Assembly: GCA_963835135.1 (NCBI GenBank)
Contig: CAWIEF010000005.1
Location: 310,001 to 374,000, forward strand
Reading direction: 5' to 3'
From: JAVVHH01 sp963835135
GTDB lineage: Bacteria > Pseudomonadota > Alphaproteobacteria > Acetobacterales > Acetobacteraceae
Length of the DNA stretch: 64,000 nucleotides
The stretch's first letter is position 1, and each line of letters begins with the position of its first letter. The translations under genes and the position numbers were made by a program. Shown here piece by piece: positions 1 to 8,577 of this stretch. Below the pieces are notes generated by a model, which had not been told where the DNA came from, did not search any database, and worked only from the letters and a program-made list of their open reading frames with translations.

Positions 1-142
1 CCCCCCGATGCTCCACGTCGTCATCACGGGCCGCAACGCCAAACCCGCGCTCATCGAGGCCGCCGACCTCGTGACGGAGATGACGCTGATCAAGCACCAT
101 TTCACCGCCGGCGTAAAAGCCCAACCCGGCATCGAATTCTAA
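1..142 (+). CDS. cobO: Cob(I)yrinic acid a,c-diamide adenosyltransferase, C-terminal end (partial)
   Basis: Only the last 46 codons are inside the window; the gene starts upstream. The visible residues, with HVVITGRNA, a following EAADLVTEM and the closing KHHFTAGVKAQPGIEF, match the end of CobO/BtuR enzymes, which transfer the adenosyl group of ATP to cobalt(I) corrinoids in the cytoplasm. The ATP-binding P-loop lies outside the window and cannot be checked. It ends 80 bases before cobQ on the same strand, so the two probably belong to one cobalamin operon, with a hairpin repeat between them. Confidence 0.88.
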   Translation, partial: PPMLHVVITGRNAKPALIEAADLVTEMTLIKHHFTAGVKAQPGIEF

Positions 143-170
143 CCCCACACGTCGCGACCTGCGCTCCTGA

Positions 171-191
171 CCCTCTCGCTCCGGGAGAGGG
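171..191. repeat. Hairpin-forming dispersed-repeat-like element between cobO and cobQ
   Basis: The arms CCCTCTC (171-177) and GAGAGGG (185-191) pair perfectly around a short loop, followed by GTTGGGGTGAGGG. This resembles a CCCTCTCC/GGGAGAGGG-type intergenic repeat found dispersed in many proteobacterial genomes. It lies within an operon and has no T-run, so it is more likely a repeat or mRNA-processing hairpin than a terminator. A second copy was not found in this window. Confidence 0.5.
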
Positions 192-222
192 TTGGGGTGA
201 GGGCAACACAGGCAACAGTCCC

Positions 223-1698
223 ATGACCCGCGCCATCATGTTCCAAGGCACCGGCTCCTCCGTCGGCAAATCCGTTTTAGTCGCCGGCCTCGCGCGCGCC
301 TGCCTCCGCCGCGGCCTGCGCGTCGCCCCGTTCAAGCCTCAGAACATGTCCAACAACGCCGCCGTGGTGGCGGGCGGAGGCGGCGAGATCGGCCGCGCCC
401 AGGCTCTCCAAGCCCGCGCCGCCGGCCTCGAGCCCTCCGTCGACATGAACCCTGTTCTGCTCAAACCCCAATCCGAGACCGGCTCCCAAATCATCGTCCA
501 GGGCAGCGTGTTCGCCACCGCCCACGCCCGCGAGTACCAGGCGCTCAAGCCGAGCCTCCTCCCCCGCGTCCTCGAAAGCTTCCACCGCCTCGCCGCCACC
601 GCCGACATCGTCCTCGTCGAGGGCGCCGGCAGCGCCTCGGAGATCAACCTTCGCCGCGGCGACATCGCCAACATGGGCTTTGCCCAAGCCACCAACACGC
701 CCGTCGTCGTCATCGGCGACATCGACCGCGGCGGCGTGATCGCCAGCCTCGTCGGCACGCACGCCGTGCTCGACCCGGCCGATCGCGCGCTCGTCTGCGG
801 CTTCGTCGTCAACCGGATGCGCGGCGACCTCTCGCTCTTCGAGGACGGCATGCGCCTGATCGGCGACCGCACCGGCTGGGCGCCGCTCGGCCTCGTGCCG
901 CACTGCGAGCACGTCCGCCGCTTGCCCGCCGAGGATGCTGCCGATCTCGGCGCCGCAACTCGCGGTCGCCCCCGCGCCGCGACCGGCGGCCGCGTCCGCA
1001 TCGCCGTCCCGCTGCTCCCCGGCATCGCCAATTTCGACGACTTGGACCCGTTGGCTGCCGAGCCTGACGTCGATCTCGTGCTGGTCGAGCGCGGTCAGGT
1101 GCTGCCCTCCGACGCGGCGCTGGTCGTGCTCGCCGGGTCGAAGTCGACGATCTCCGATCTCCGCATGCTCCGGGCGGAAGGCTGGGATGTCGACATCCTG
1201 GCCCATGTCCGGCGCGGCGGTGGCGTGCTCGGTCTGTGCGGCGGCTATCAGATGCTCGGACGCCGGCTGGCCGATCCTGCCGGCGTGGAGGGTCCGCCGG
1301 GATCGGTGGACGGGCTTGGCCTGCTCGACGTCGAGACCGTGCTCGGCGGTGACAAGCGGCTGGAGCGATGTTCGGGGACGCTGGTTGGCTCGGGAGCCGG
1401 GTTCGCCGGCTACGAGATCCATCTGGGCCGCACCACCGGCCCCGGTCTCGCCGCGCCGTTCCTGCGCTTCGCCGACGGCAGGCCGGATGGCGCCGTCTCG
1501 CCCTCGGGCCGGGTCGCCGGCACCTACGTTCACGGCCTCTTCAGCGCCGACGCCGCCCGCGCCGCCCTGCTGCGCGAGATCGGCGCCGCGCCGACCGCCC
1601 GCTCGCACGAGGCCGAGGTGGAGGCCGCGCTCGACGGTCTGGCCGCCCACCTCGAGCGGTACATGGACATCGACCACCTGCTCAGCCTGGCGAGGTGA
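223..1698 (+). CDS. cobQ: Cobyric acid synthase (CobQ)
   Basis: This glutamine-dependent enzyme amidates adenosyl-cobyrinic acid a,c-diamide at four side chains to give adenosyl-cobyric acid. The 491-residue length is normal. An N-terminal P-loop-like GTGSSVGKS (residues 9-17) and KPQNMSNNA mark the dethiobiotin-synthetase-like ATP domain. The C-terminal class I glutaminase domain has the nucleophile Cys339 in GLCGGYQMLG and His437 in TYVHGLF. The ATG start gives MTRAIMFQGTG, the usual N-terminus. The gene overlaps convergent cobD by 17 bases. Confidence 0.97.
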   Translation: MTRAIMFQGTGSSVGKSVLVAGLARACLRRGLRVAPFKPQNMSNNAAVVAGGGGEIGRAQALQARAAGLEPSVDMNPVLLKPQSETGSQIIVQGSVFATAHAREYQALKPSLLPRVLESFHRLAATADIVLVEGAGSASEINLRRGDIANMGFAQATNTPVVVIGDIDRGGVIASLVGTHAVLDPADRALVCGFVVNRMRGDLSLFEDGMRLIGDRTGWAPLGLVPHCEHVRRLPAEDAADLGAATRGRPRAATGGRVRIAVPLLPGIANFDDLDPLAAEPDVDLVLVERGQVLPSDAALVVLAGSKSTISDLRMLRAEGWDVDILAHVRRGGGVLGLCGGYQMLGRRLADPAGVEGPPGSVDGLGLLDVETVLGGDKRLERCSGTLVGSGAGFAGYEIHLGRTTGPGLAAPFLRFADGRPDGAVSPSGRVAGTYVHGLFSADAARAALLREIGAAPTARSHEAEVEAALDGLAAHLERYMDIDHLLSLAR

Positions 1699-2647
1699 GC
1701 GCCGCCATCCCAACGAGCGCCCCGAGTTGCAGCGCGCAGGCGGTCCGGTAAAGCCGCAGCGCTGCGCGCAGATCGGCCAGGTCCGCCGCTGCCCGCCCGT
1801 CCCCCATCCAGGCATCCTCAACCAGCACGCCGTCATACACCCGCGGCCCCGCCAGCCGCAGCCCGAGCGCGCCCGCCATCGCCGCCTCCGGCCAGCCCGC
1901 GTTCGGCGAGCGATGCCGCCCCGCATCGCGCCAGACCGCCCGGGCCGCGCCGCCTGCATCGCGCCCGCCGAGCACCGCTGCCGCCATCAGCCACACCGCC
2001 GCCAGCCGTGATGCCGGCAGGTTCACCACATCGTCCAGCCGCGCCGCCGCCCAGCCGAAGGCCTGATGCCGCGGCGTCCGGTGCCCGATCATGCTGTCGG
2101 CCGTATTGATCGCCTTGTAGCCTGCCATCCCGGCCAGGCCGGCCAGCACACCCCAGACAGCCGGCGCCACCACGCCATCGGAAAAATTCTCCGCCAAGCT
2201 CTCGATCGCGGCCCGCACCACGCCCGCCTCGTCCAATCGGTCGGGATCGCGCCCCACGATGTGCGACACGGCCCGGCGCCCACCCATCAGGCCGTCCCGC
2301 TCGAGCTCGGCCGCGACGGCCTCGACATACCGATACAGGCTGCGCTGCGCGGGCAGCGTGCTGGCCATGGCAGTCACCACCAACAGCCAGGCCCCGCCGG
2401 GAAGCGCCGCTTGCACGATCAGCGCCGGACCGCACACGGCGGCAAGCAGGATGACGATGGCCACGATACCCGCCGCGCGGCGAACCGGTGGCGTCCCGCG
2501 GTTCAGCCCCCGCTCCAACGCGCCCAGCAACGCGCCGAACCATACGACCGGATGGCGGATCGCGCGGAACGCCGCGTCGGGGTAGCCACACACCGCCTCG
2601 ATCGCGTAGGCGCCAGCAGTGAGGGCGAGGTTGGACCAGAGATGCAA
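1682..2647 (-). CDS. cobD: Adenosylcobinamide-phosphate synthase (CobD/CbiB)
   Basis: An integral membrane protein of about 321 residues that attaches the aminopropanol (phosphate) arm to adenosyl-cobyric acid. Hydrophobic segments occur throughout, and the family block with NTADSMIGHRTPRHQAFGW followed by ARLDDVVNLPASRL is present. The best start is a TTG at 2647, giving MHLWSNLAL. It lies directly against the ATG of divergent cobC (2642), so the two genes overlap head to head by 6 bases. The exact start is therefore less certain than the identity. CobC makes the substrate arm this enzyme uses. Confidence 0.93.
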   Translation of the reverse strand: MHLWSNLALTAGAYAIEAVCGYPDAAFRAIRHPVVWFGALLGALERGLNRGTPPVRRAAGIVAIVILLAAVCGPALIVQAALPGGAWLLVVTAMASTLPAQRSLYRYVEAVAAELERDGLMGGRRAVSHIVGRDPDRLDEAGVVRAAIESLAENFSDGVVAPAVWGVLAGLAGMAGYKAINTADSMIGHRTPRHQAFGWAAARLDDVVNLPASRLAAVWLMAAAVLGGRDAGGAARAVWRDAGRHRSPNAGWPEAAMAGALGLRLAGPRVYDGVLVEDAWMGDGRAAADLADLRAALRLYRTACALQLGALVGMAALTSPG

Positions 2648-3676
2648 GCGACGACCCTAACCCATGGTGGACGCCTCGGGGAGGCGCGCCGCCGCTTCCC
2701 CGGCGCCCCGGAGCCGTTCCTCGACCTGTCTACCGGCATCAATCCGATCAGCTACCACCTGCCACGCCTCGCCGACGCCACCTGGCAGCGGCTGCCCGAG
2801 CCCGAGACGCTGGAGGCCTTGCAGCGCGCCGCCGCCCTCGCCTATCGCGTGACCGACCCGGCCATGGTCGTCGCCGGCCCTGGCACGCAACTCCTCATCA
2901 GCCTCCTGCCGCATCTGTTGCCGTACCGCTCGGCCAGCATCCTCGGCCCAACCTACGGCGAACACCTCGCCGCCTGGCGCAACGCCGGCGCGGATGCCCG
3001 CGAAGTGACGCAGGTCGGTGATCTCGCCCGCGACGGCGCCGTGGCCATCTGCAACCCCAACAATCCGGACGGTCGCCGGCTATCCCCGGAGCACCTGCTC
3101 GCCCGAGCCGACGCGCTCGCCCTCCGGGGCGGCATGCTGATCGTCGACGAGGCCTTCGCCGATTTCGACCCGGCCCTCTCGCTCGCGCCCGCTCTGCCGC
3201 ACCCGGGGCTGATCATTCTGCGATCCTTCGGCAAAGCCTACGGGCTCGCCGGCCTGCGCCTTGGCTTCGCACTGGCCTCGCCTGAACTCGCCCACCGCAT
3301 ACGGACCGCACTGGGACCATGGGCAGTCTCGGGACCCGCCGCCTGCGTCGGCGCCGCCGCCCTCGCCGATACCGAATGGCGCGACCGAGCCGCCGCGCGG
3401 CTCACCGCCCAGTCCGCGCGGCTCGATGCGCTGCTGCGGTCGGCCGGCATGCGGGTGCTGGGCGGCACGGTGCTGTTCCGGCTGGCCGAGAGCGACATCT
3501 CCGGCCGCCTGTTCGATCGGCTAGGCCAAGCCGGGATCTCGGTCCGCCGCTTCGACGCCCATCCAACTTGGTTGCGCTTCGGACTACCGGCCGATCAACC
3601 TGCCTGGGATCGCCTCGAGCATGCGCTGCTGCCGTTGCGGCACGCCGTAGTCGTCCCGGTCTCAACCAAACTTTAA
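2642..3676 (+). CDS. cobC: Threonine-phosphate decarboxylase (CobC), PLP-dependent
   Basis: A fold-type I aminotransferase-like enzyme that decarboxylates L-threonine O-3-phosphate to (R)-1-amino-2-propanol phosphate, the linker installed by CobD. The 344-residue form starts at ATG 2642 (MQATTLTHGGRL). The frame stays open upstream, but that stretch is antisense to cobD and lacks family similarity. Visible motifs are LSTGINP, the asparagine-rich NPNNPDGR, the cofactor aspartate in DEAFADF, the Schiff-base Lys198 in SFGKAYGLAG, and a C-terminal phosphate-binding RFGLP. Its 5' end overlaps cobD. Confidence 0.94.
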   Translation: MQATTLTHGGRLGEARRRFPGAPEPFLDLSTGINPISYHLPRLADATWQRLPEPETLEALQRAAALAYRVTDPAMVVAGPGTQLLISLLPHLLPYRSASILGPTYGEHLAAWRNAGADAREVTQVGDLARDGAVAICNPNNPDGRRLSPEHLLARADALALRGGMLIVDEAFADFDPALSLAPALPHPGLIILRSFGKAYGLAGLRLGFALASPELAHRIRTALGPWAVSGPAACVGAAALADTEWRDRAAARLTAQSARLDALLRSAGMRVLGGTVLFRLAESDISGRLFDRLGQAGISVRRFDAHPTWLRFGLPADQPAWDRLEHALLPLRHAVVVPVSTKL

Positions 3677-3722
3677 CCAAAGCCGGCGACATTGCGTGCA
3701 TGACCTCGGGAATACCCCGCCC

Positions 3723-3893
3723 ATGACACGCAATGACCTGTTCCTCCTGCTCGCTTGCGCCATAGCCGCCACTGTCGTCTCCGGTAGCCCGTCGCCGCAG
3801 GCGCGGTCGTCGTCCTCCATGTTCGCCGGCCTTTCGTCTTCCATGAACCAGAGCGAACCGGCCCTGTTTCAGCAGGCCCTCGATCATCAATAA
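3723..3893 (+). CDS. Small hypothetical protein with an N-terminal hydrophobic segment
   Basis: A 56-residue frame starting ATG ACA CGC. A hydrophobic stretch (DLFLLLACAIAATVVSG) is followed by a Ser-rich tail, so a short exported or membrane-anchored peptide is possible. An in-frame GTG at 3696 would add nine residues. There is no recognisable family and no strong ribosome binding site. It lies between cobC and the GT87 gene on the same strand, and coding status is uncertain. Confidence 0.35.
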   Translation: MTRNDLFLLLACAIAATVVSGSPSPQARSSSSMFAGLSSSMNQSEPALFQQALDHQ

Positions 3894-3923
3894 CCGGCGG
3901 CCTGGCGCGCTCTGGACGGTCTA

Positions 3924-5117
3924 GTGCTGCACGCTGGCCTTCAACGGCGCTCGTCGATCGTGGTCGTGCTCGGCCTCCTCCCCGCGATTTGGGTCGGCTG
4001 GCTCATGTGGTTCGCGCCGGTCCAAGATCTGGCGGCGGACCGAACCGCTCTCGCCGCGCGCGACTTCACAGCGCTCTGGATGGCCGGACAGGCCGCCGCG
4101 GAGCACTCCCTCGCCGTCCTATCCGATCCGGCCGCCTTCACGGGCTATCTCCGTACCGCATTCGGCACCGGCCTTCCGCACCAGATCTGGCCATACCCGC
4201 CGTCCATCCTGCTGCTCGCCCGACCGTTGGCGGCCCTTCCGTTGGGCTTGAGCTTCGTCGCGTACAGCGTTGCCAGCGTTGCCGCGTTATGGCTCGCCAT
4301 CTCGCTCGGGGGCCTCTCCACCTTGGCCCGGGTCGCGATCGTCCTCAGCCCTGCCGTCGCCGCGAACGCCTTGGCAGGTCAGAACGGTGCCCTGGTCGGC
4401 GCAGTGCTGTGCGCCGGGCTATTGCTGATCGACCGGCGACCGATCGTGTCCGGTCTGCTGCTGGGCTTCGTCAGCATCAAACCCCAGTTCGCGCTGCTGC
4501 TTCCGGTCTGCCTTGTCGCTGGCGGCCGCTGGCAAGCTGCACTTTATGGTTGCATAAGCACGTTTACACTCGCGTGCTCCGCCGCCTATATCTTTGGCGT
4601 CGCACCGTGGGTGGATTTCCTCCTGGAAAACCACAAAACCGTATCAGCCTACATTGGAGCACCGTGGCACTCAGATCCGGCCCAGCTGATCTTCAGCAGT
4701 CCATTCATGGCCAGCAGGTCGTTGGGCGCCGGGCTTGCCGCCGCCTTCACCATCCAGACATTCGCCACCTGTGGGTGCGCCTGGTGGGCTTGGCGGATTT
4801 GGCGCGATCCGCGTATCGAGACCAGCGCCCGGATGGCGGCGACGCTGCCGCTCGTCCTTCTCGCCTCTCCCTGGGTGCACACATACGATATGCCGGTGTT
4901 GGCGGTGTCGGTTGCGCTTCTGCTGCCTGGGTCTGGAGTGGGCAGGCGGGCCTCGCTCGGCGTCGCCTGGCTCTGGCCCGGCCTACCGCCCCTCATCCCG
5001 TTTCCACCAGTCCTCGCAGTGCTGAGCCTATCCAGCGTCGCGTGGTTGGCCGGCTCTTCGGCCAAACGTGGTTGCGGCGTGCCGCGGCCGGCCTTGCTCT
5101 CGCCCTCTCCACGGTGA
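3924..5117 (+). CDS. GT87-family (DUF2029) polyprenol-linked mannosyltransferase-like membrane protein
   Basis: A 397-residue multi-pass membrane protein. After the first membrane helix come RDFTALWMAGQAA and a proline-rich YPPSILLLARPLA block, then QNGALVGAVLCAG and SIKPQFALLLPV, all typical of GT87/DUF2029 glycosyltransferases. These take sugars from polyprenyl-phosphate donors at the periplasmic face. The early RDF aspartate is the likely catalytic position by family analogy. The substrate cannot be told from the sequence. The last 20 or so residues are not membrane-like and are read across the start of the lytic transglycosylase. Confidence 0.8.
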   Translation: MLHAGLQRRSSIVVVLGLLPAIWVGWLMWFAPVQDLAADRTALAARDFTALWMAGQAAAEHSLAVLSDPAAFTGYLRTAFGTGLPHQIWPYPPSILLLARPLAALPLGLSFVAYSVASVAALWLAISLGGLSTLARVAIVLSPAVAANALAGQNGALVGAVLCAGLLLIDRRPIVSGLLLGFVSIKPQFALLLPVCLVAGGRWQAALYGCISTFTLACSAAYIFGVAPWVDFLLENHKTVSAYIGAPWHSDPAQLIFSSPFMASRSLGAGLAAAFTIQTFATCGCAWWAWRIWRDPRIETSARMAATLPLVLLASPWVHTYDMPVLAVSVALLLPGSGVGRRASLGVAWLWPGLPPLIPFPPVLAVLSLSSVAWLAGSSAKRGCGVPRPALLSPSPR

Positions 5118-5803
5118 CGGCGAGCGTCTCGGCCCCGACCGAACTCTCCTGCGACGTCGCGGCCGCTAAAGCGGAGATCGACTGGAACCTTCCCGCCGGG
5201 ATCCTATCGGCAGTCGGCGCCGTCGAGAGCGGACGTGCCGGGCCGGCGGGCACCGCGCCCTGGCCCTGGACGATCAATGCCGCGGGCCACGGCACCTATC
5301 ACGAGACCAAGGCGGACGCCGTCGCGACCGTCCTCGCCATCATGGCCCAAGGGTTCCCGTATATCGATGTGGGCTGCTTCCAAGTCGACCTGGCCTATCA
5401 CGCCGGCGTTTTCCGCTCCCTCGACGAGGCGTTCGATCCAGACCGCAATGCGCAGGCAGCGGCGCGGATCCTGCTGACGCACCGGATCAATTCCGCCGAT
5501 TGGAGCACGGCCGTCGCCCGGTATCACTCGGCCACGCCCGAACTCGGAAGCGCATACCTCGAGCGGGTGCGCCGCGCGCTCCCGACAGCCCGGATGCGAG
5601 CGCGTTCCGCTCGGGACAATTCGTTTGCCGCCCAGAGCGAGCCCGACGCCAAGCCGCCGTCGGCTGGCGTGACGCTGCCCGTCGTCATCTATGGCCGCGC
5701 ACTCTCCAGCCGGCTTCCTCAGCCTCAAATCATCCGGATCGGACCGGACCGCCCCATGCGTGTCGCTGCGGCGACGACGCAACTTGGGGCACCGAGACGC
5801 TAA
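5042..5803 (+). CDS. Lytic transglycosylase (SLT-domain) protein, secreted
   Basis: A 253-residue protein if started at GTG 5042; a TTG at 5072 is an alternative giving a compact signal peptide (RRAAAGLALALSTVTASVSA). The mature part has the SLT fold: LPAGILSAVGAVESGR carries the catalytic glutamate, IDVGCFQVDLAYH replaces the usual GLMQ motif, and YHSATPELG is the third motif. It should cleave peptidoglycan in the periplasm. Placed just before the Tad/Cpa secretin, it may open the wall for that assembly (inference). The start overlaps the GT87 gene by 46-76 bases and has no clear ribosome binding site. Confidence 0.82.
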   Translation: MVGRLFGQTWLRRAAAGLALALSTVTASVSAPTELSCDVAAAKAEIDWNLPAGILSAVGAVESGRAGPAGTAPWPWTINAAGHGTYHETKADAVATVLAIMAQGFPYIDVGCFQVDLAYHAGVFRSLDEAFDPDRNAQAAARILLTHRINSADWSTAVARYHSATPELGSAYLERVRRALPTARMRARSARDNSFAAQSEPDAKPPSAGVTLPVVIYGRALSSRLPQPQIIRIGPDRPMRVAAATTQLGAPRR

Positions 5804-5807
5804 AGTG

Positions 5808-5836
5808 TTGCAACCTGAACACACGCATGGTGCAAT
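5808..5836 (+). promoter_or_regulatory. Possible promoter for the secretin operon
   Basis: TTGCAA (5808-5813) and TGCAAT (5831-5836) are separated by 17 bases, matching a sigma-70-type spacing upstream of the secretin start at 5911. The two boxes also form an inverted repeat (TTGCA/TGCAA), so the site could equally be an operator. The -10 match is only moderate. Confidence 0.28.
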
Positions 5837-5910
5837 ACTGCGACTGCCTCTACTCTGGGTAGCAAATGCGTGTGAGAAGTTGAGTCCTTCTCCCGAAGTG
5901 ACGCAAAAAA

Positions 5911-7422
5911 ATGCGGTTTGAATTACGTCTCCGCTCCGTGCTGATGAGCAGTCTGCTGATGGTGGGCCATGCCGCTGTCGCGCAGGACATATTGCCTGGC
6001 GCCGGGCGTCCCTCACTCCAGCCGTCACAGCCGGTGCCATCGGCGCAGCCGAGCTCACCCGCCCAACCAACCCGCATCATTCCCGTCATCGTCGATGCCG
6101 GATCTGGCCGTCTGATCCAGCTTCCCGGGCCGGCCGCCACGATCCTCGCGGCCGACCCCCGCATCGCGCGCGTGCAACCCGCCTCGCCGACGTCGATCTT
6201 CATCATGGGCGTGACACCGGGCCGAACCACGGTCATCGCCGCCACGGACGGCGGAACGCCGATCGCCGAATATGACGTGACGATCCGCACGGGAAGCGCC
6301 ACAGCCGATCCGAACGCGGCGCGCGCGGCACCCAGCCCGTCGGCGGTCGAGGGTGCGATCCGGCGGACTCTGCCCGGAATGGGAGCGGTCCGCGTGACGG
6401 CGACCGGCAAGAACTCCTTTCTCCTGAGCGGCACCGTCGCCAATGCCGGCGAGTCGCAGCGGGCCGAGGCCGTCGCGCGCGCGACAGCCGGCGAAAATCG
6501 CGAGGTCACCAACGCCCTCGAGCTCCTGAGTTCAACCCAGGTCAACGTCCGCGTCCGCGTCGCCGAGATATCGCGCCAGATCACCCACGACCTCGGCTTC
6601 AACTGGCAGGCCCTGGGCAAGGTCGGTAGCTTCGTCTTGGGCCTTCGCACCGGGAGCAGCGCCACGACCGTGGCCAACGCCATCACCGGAGGGGCGCTTT
6701 CCTCCGGAGCCGGATACGGGCTGGGTGTCACGACCAACCGGCTCGACATCAACTCCGTCATCGACGCGCTTGCCGCCGACCAATTGATCACGATCCTCGC
6801 CGAGCCCAACCTGACGGCGCAATCCGGCGAGACCGCGAGCTTCTTGGCCGGTGGCGAGTTCCCGGTCCCGACCGGCACCAGCGGCAGCAGCAACTCGATC
6901 ACGGTCGATTTTAAGCAGTTCGGCGTCAGCCTCTCGTTCGTTCCCACCGTGCTCGGTCCCGACCGGCTGAACCTGCGCATCCGTCCGGAGGTCAGCCAGT
7001 TGTCGACCACCGGCTCGGTCAACCTGCCGCTGGCGACCGGGTCGGTGACGATCCCTGCCCTACAGGTTCGCCGCGCCGAGACGACGGTCGAGTTGGGAAC
7101 CGGCCAGAGCTTCGCCATCGCCGGCCTGCTGCAACGCAATACGACCCAGTCCGACTCCGGCATCCTCGGGCTTGGCGACCTCCCGGTCATCGGGCCGCTG
7201 TTCCGCTCCGACAACTTCCAGCGCAACGAGACCGAACTCGTCATCATCGTCACGCCCTACCTCGTGCAGCCGGCATCCGATCCCAACCGCATCGGCGCAC
7301 CGACCGATGGCTTTCAGCCCGCCGTCGACCTCGATCGTATCATCTACCGCCGGCAGATCGCCCGCGGCGCACCGACACCTCAACTCCGGAGCCGTCCCGA
7401 TGCTGGCTTCATCGTCGAATAG
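5911..7422 (+). CDS. cpaC: Tad/Cpa-type secretin (type II/III secretion family outer-membrane channel)
   Basis: A 503-residue secretin. The order is signal peptide (ending near AAVAQD), Pro/Gln/Ser-rich linker, a pilus-assembly N-terminal domain (IIPVIVDAGSGRLIQLPG through SIFIMGVTPGRTTVIA), a BON-like domain, and the C-terminal secretin domain with LAEPNLTAQSGETASFLAGGEFPV and the closing ETELVIIVTPYLV. The domain order matches CpaC/RcpA, the outer-membrane ring through which Flp pili pass. It heads a three-gene unit with a CpaD-like lipoprotein and a TPR lipoprotein. The pilin, prepilin peptidase and ATPase genes are not in the window. Confidence 0.9.
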   Translation: MRFELRLRSVLMSSLLMVGHAAVAQDILPGAGRPSLQPSQPVPSAQPSSPAQPTRIIPVIVDAGSGRLIQLPGPAATILAADPRIARVQPASPTSIFIMGVTPGRTTVIAATDGGTPIAEYDVTIRTGSATADPNAARAAPSPSAVEGAIRRTLPGMGAVRVTATGKNSFLLSGTVANAGESQRAEAVARATAGENREVTNALELLSSTQVNVRVRVAEISRQITHDLGFNWQALGKVGSFVLGLRTGSSATTVANAITGGALSSGAGYGLGVTTNRLDINSVIDALAADQLITILAEPNLTAQSGETASFLAGGEFPVPTGTSGSSNSITVDFKQFGVSLSFVPTVLGPDRLNLRIRPEVSQLSTTGSVNLPLATGSVTIPALQVRRAETTVELGTGQSFAIAGLLQRNTTQSDSGILGLGDLPVIGPLFRSDNFQRNETELVIIVTPYLVQPASDPNRIGAPTDGFQPAVDLDRIIYRRQIARGAPTPQLRSRPDAGFIVE

Positions 7423-7756
7423 GCGCCGCCTTGTCGGCCTCCTCGCTCTCACGGCTGTCGGCATCGCCGGGTGCGGCCAACCGGAGATCGATCGGCCCGG
7501 CACGTGGAAACCGACCGGCATCAACGAGCAGAACCTCAGGGCCATGCTCGCCAATCCGCAAGACGCGTATGGGGGAAGCGGCATGCTCACGGCCCGAGGC
7601 AACTCTGCCTCGCGCGCCGTCACCCGATTGCTGACGGATCGGCGCCGCCCGCTCCTGGACGCCTCGGTCTCCCATGTCGGGTCGTCGGCCATCGCGCCGG
7701 CCAACTCCGGGCCGCTTCCGCCGCCAGGTGGCGGTCCAACGGGCGGCACGCAATGA
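7400..7756 (+). CDS. CpaD-like pilus assembly lipoprotein
   Basis: A 118-residue lipoprotein. The signal sequence ends in a lipobox, VGIAGC, followed by GQPEIDRPGTWKPTGINEQN. A 'DRPGTWxPTGxNxxNL' block of this kind also occurs in small Tad-locus lipoproteins of alphaproteobacteria. The ATG at 7400 lies inside the last codons of the secretin gene (23-base overlap), and its stop overlaps the next start as ATGA, so the three genes are probably translated together. The C-terminus is rich in Pro and Gly and probably disordered. Confidence 0.62.
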   Translation: MLASSSNRRRLVGLLALTAVGIAGCGQPEIDRPGTWKPTGINEQNLRAMLANPQDAYGGSGMLTARGNSASRAVTRLLTDRRRPLLDASVSHVGSSAIAPANSGPLPPPGGGPTGGTQ

Positions 7757-8553
7757 TCCGGCGGTGGAGCATCCTTGCGATCGCGAGCGCCTTGCTCCTC
7801 ATGGCAGGCGCGTGCGCGCGCCGCGGCAGCGACCCCGTCGCGGTCCGCGAGCCTGATACCGCCTCTCGGCTCCGCATCGCCGCCACCGCGGCGGCGGCGG
7901 GCCAGACCGACATCGCGCTCTCCATGTATTCCGCCGCCGCCGACGCCGCTCCGAACGACACGGCCGTGCAGGCGCGGCTCGTCAGCATGCTGATCAAGGC
8001 CGGCAAGCCCGAACTGGCCGAGCAGACCCTGTCGCGCGCGATGGCGCGCCGGCCGAACGACCCGACGCTCATTCGCTGGCTCGGCAATCTGCGGCTCGAG
8101 AGCGGCTCACCCGAGGCGGCCCTGCAGATCTTCGATGGGCTGATCGCGCGCAAGCCGAACGACGTCGCCGCCCTCAACGGCCGCGGCGTCGCGCTCGACC
8201 TGCTGGGACGGCACGATGCCGCCCAGCAGAGCTATCGCAGCGCACAAGCGGTGGCGCCGGCCGATGTGCAGACGGTCAACAATCTCGCGATGTCGTTTCT
8301 GCTATCCGGCCAGCCCGCGCAGGCGCGCGACACTCTCTTGCCGCTGATGCAGCACTCCGATCTGCCGCCCCGCGTGCTCAACAACTTGGCCATCGCTCAG
8401 GCCGCAGCCGGGCCGTCCGGTCTTGCGAGCGAGGGCATCGGCGCGACGATCAGCTCCGACGATCTGCGCACCATCGCGGCGTCGCTCGGCTCGCCGATCG
8501 CGCTCGAGACGCCGATGCTCCAGGCGCTTCCCGCCAACAAACCGGCCGGCTAA
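7753..8553 (+). CDS. TPR-repeat lipoprotein, TadD-like
   Basis: A 266-residue protein. The signal sequence ends near LMAGAC, a plausible lipobox, and is followed by several tetratricopeptide repeats, for example around AGKPELAEQTLSRAMARRPND, GSPEAALQIFDGL and GRHDAAQQSYRSAQ. TadD proteins are TPR lipoproteins needed for Flp pilus assembly, probably as pilotins for the secretin. Identity here rests on repeat architecture and on position directly after the secretin and CpaD-like genes (4-base ATGA overlap). Confidence 0.75.
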   Translation: MIRRWSILAIASALLLMAGACARRGSDPVAVREPDTASRLRIAATAAAAGQTDIALSMYSAAADAAPNDTAVQARLVSMLIKAGKPELAEQTLSRAMARRPNDPTLIRWLGNLRLESGSPEAALQIFDGLIARKPNDVAALNGRGVALDLLGRHDAAQQSYRSAQAVAPADVQTVNNLAMSFLLSGQPAQARDTLLPLMQHSDLPPRVLNNLAIAQAAAGPSGLASEGIGATISSDDLRTIAASLGSPIALETPMLQALPANKPAG

Positions 8554-8577
8554 TCCGCCGCGCGTCTTGACCCGGTG

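Noticed and set aside
143..222. Cobalamin riboswitch before cobQ
   Set aside because: Only 80 bases are available, there is no B12-box-like sequence, and the hairpin matches a dispersed repeat instead.
2066..2641. Long in-frame upstream extension of cobC
   Set aside because: It is antisense to cobD, has a low-complexity His/Arg-rich translation, and CobC family similarity begins at the ATG at 2642.
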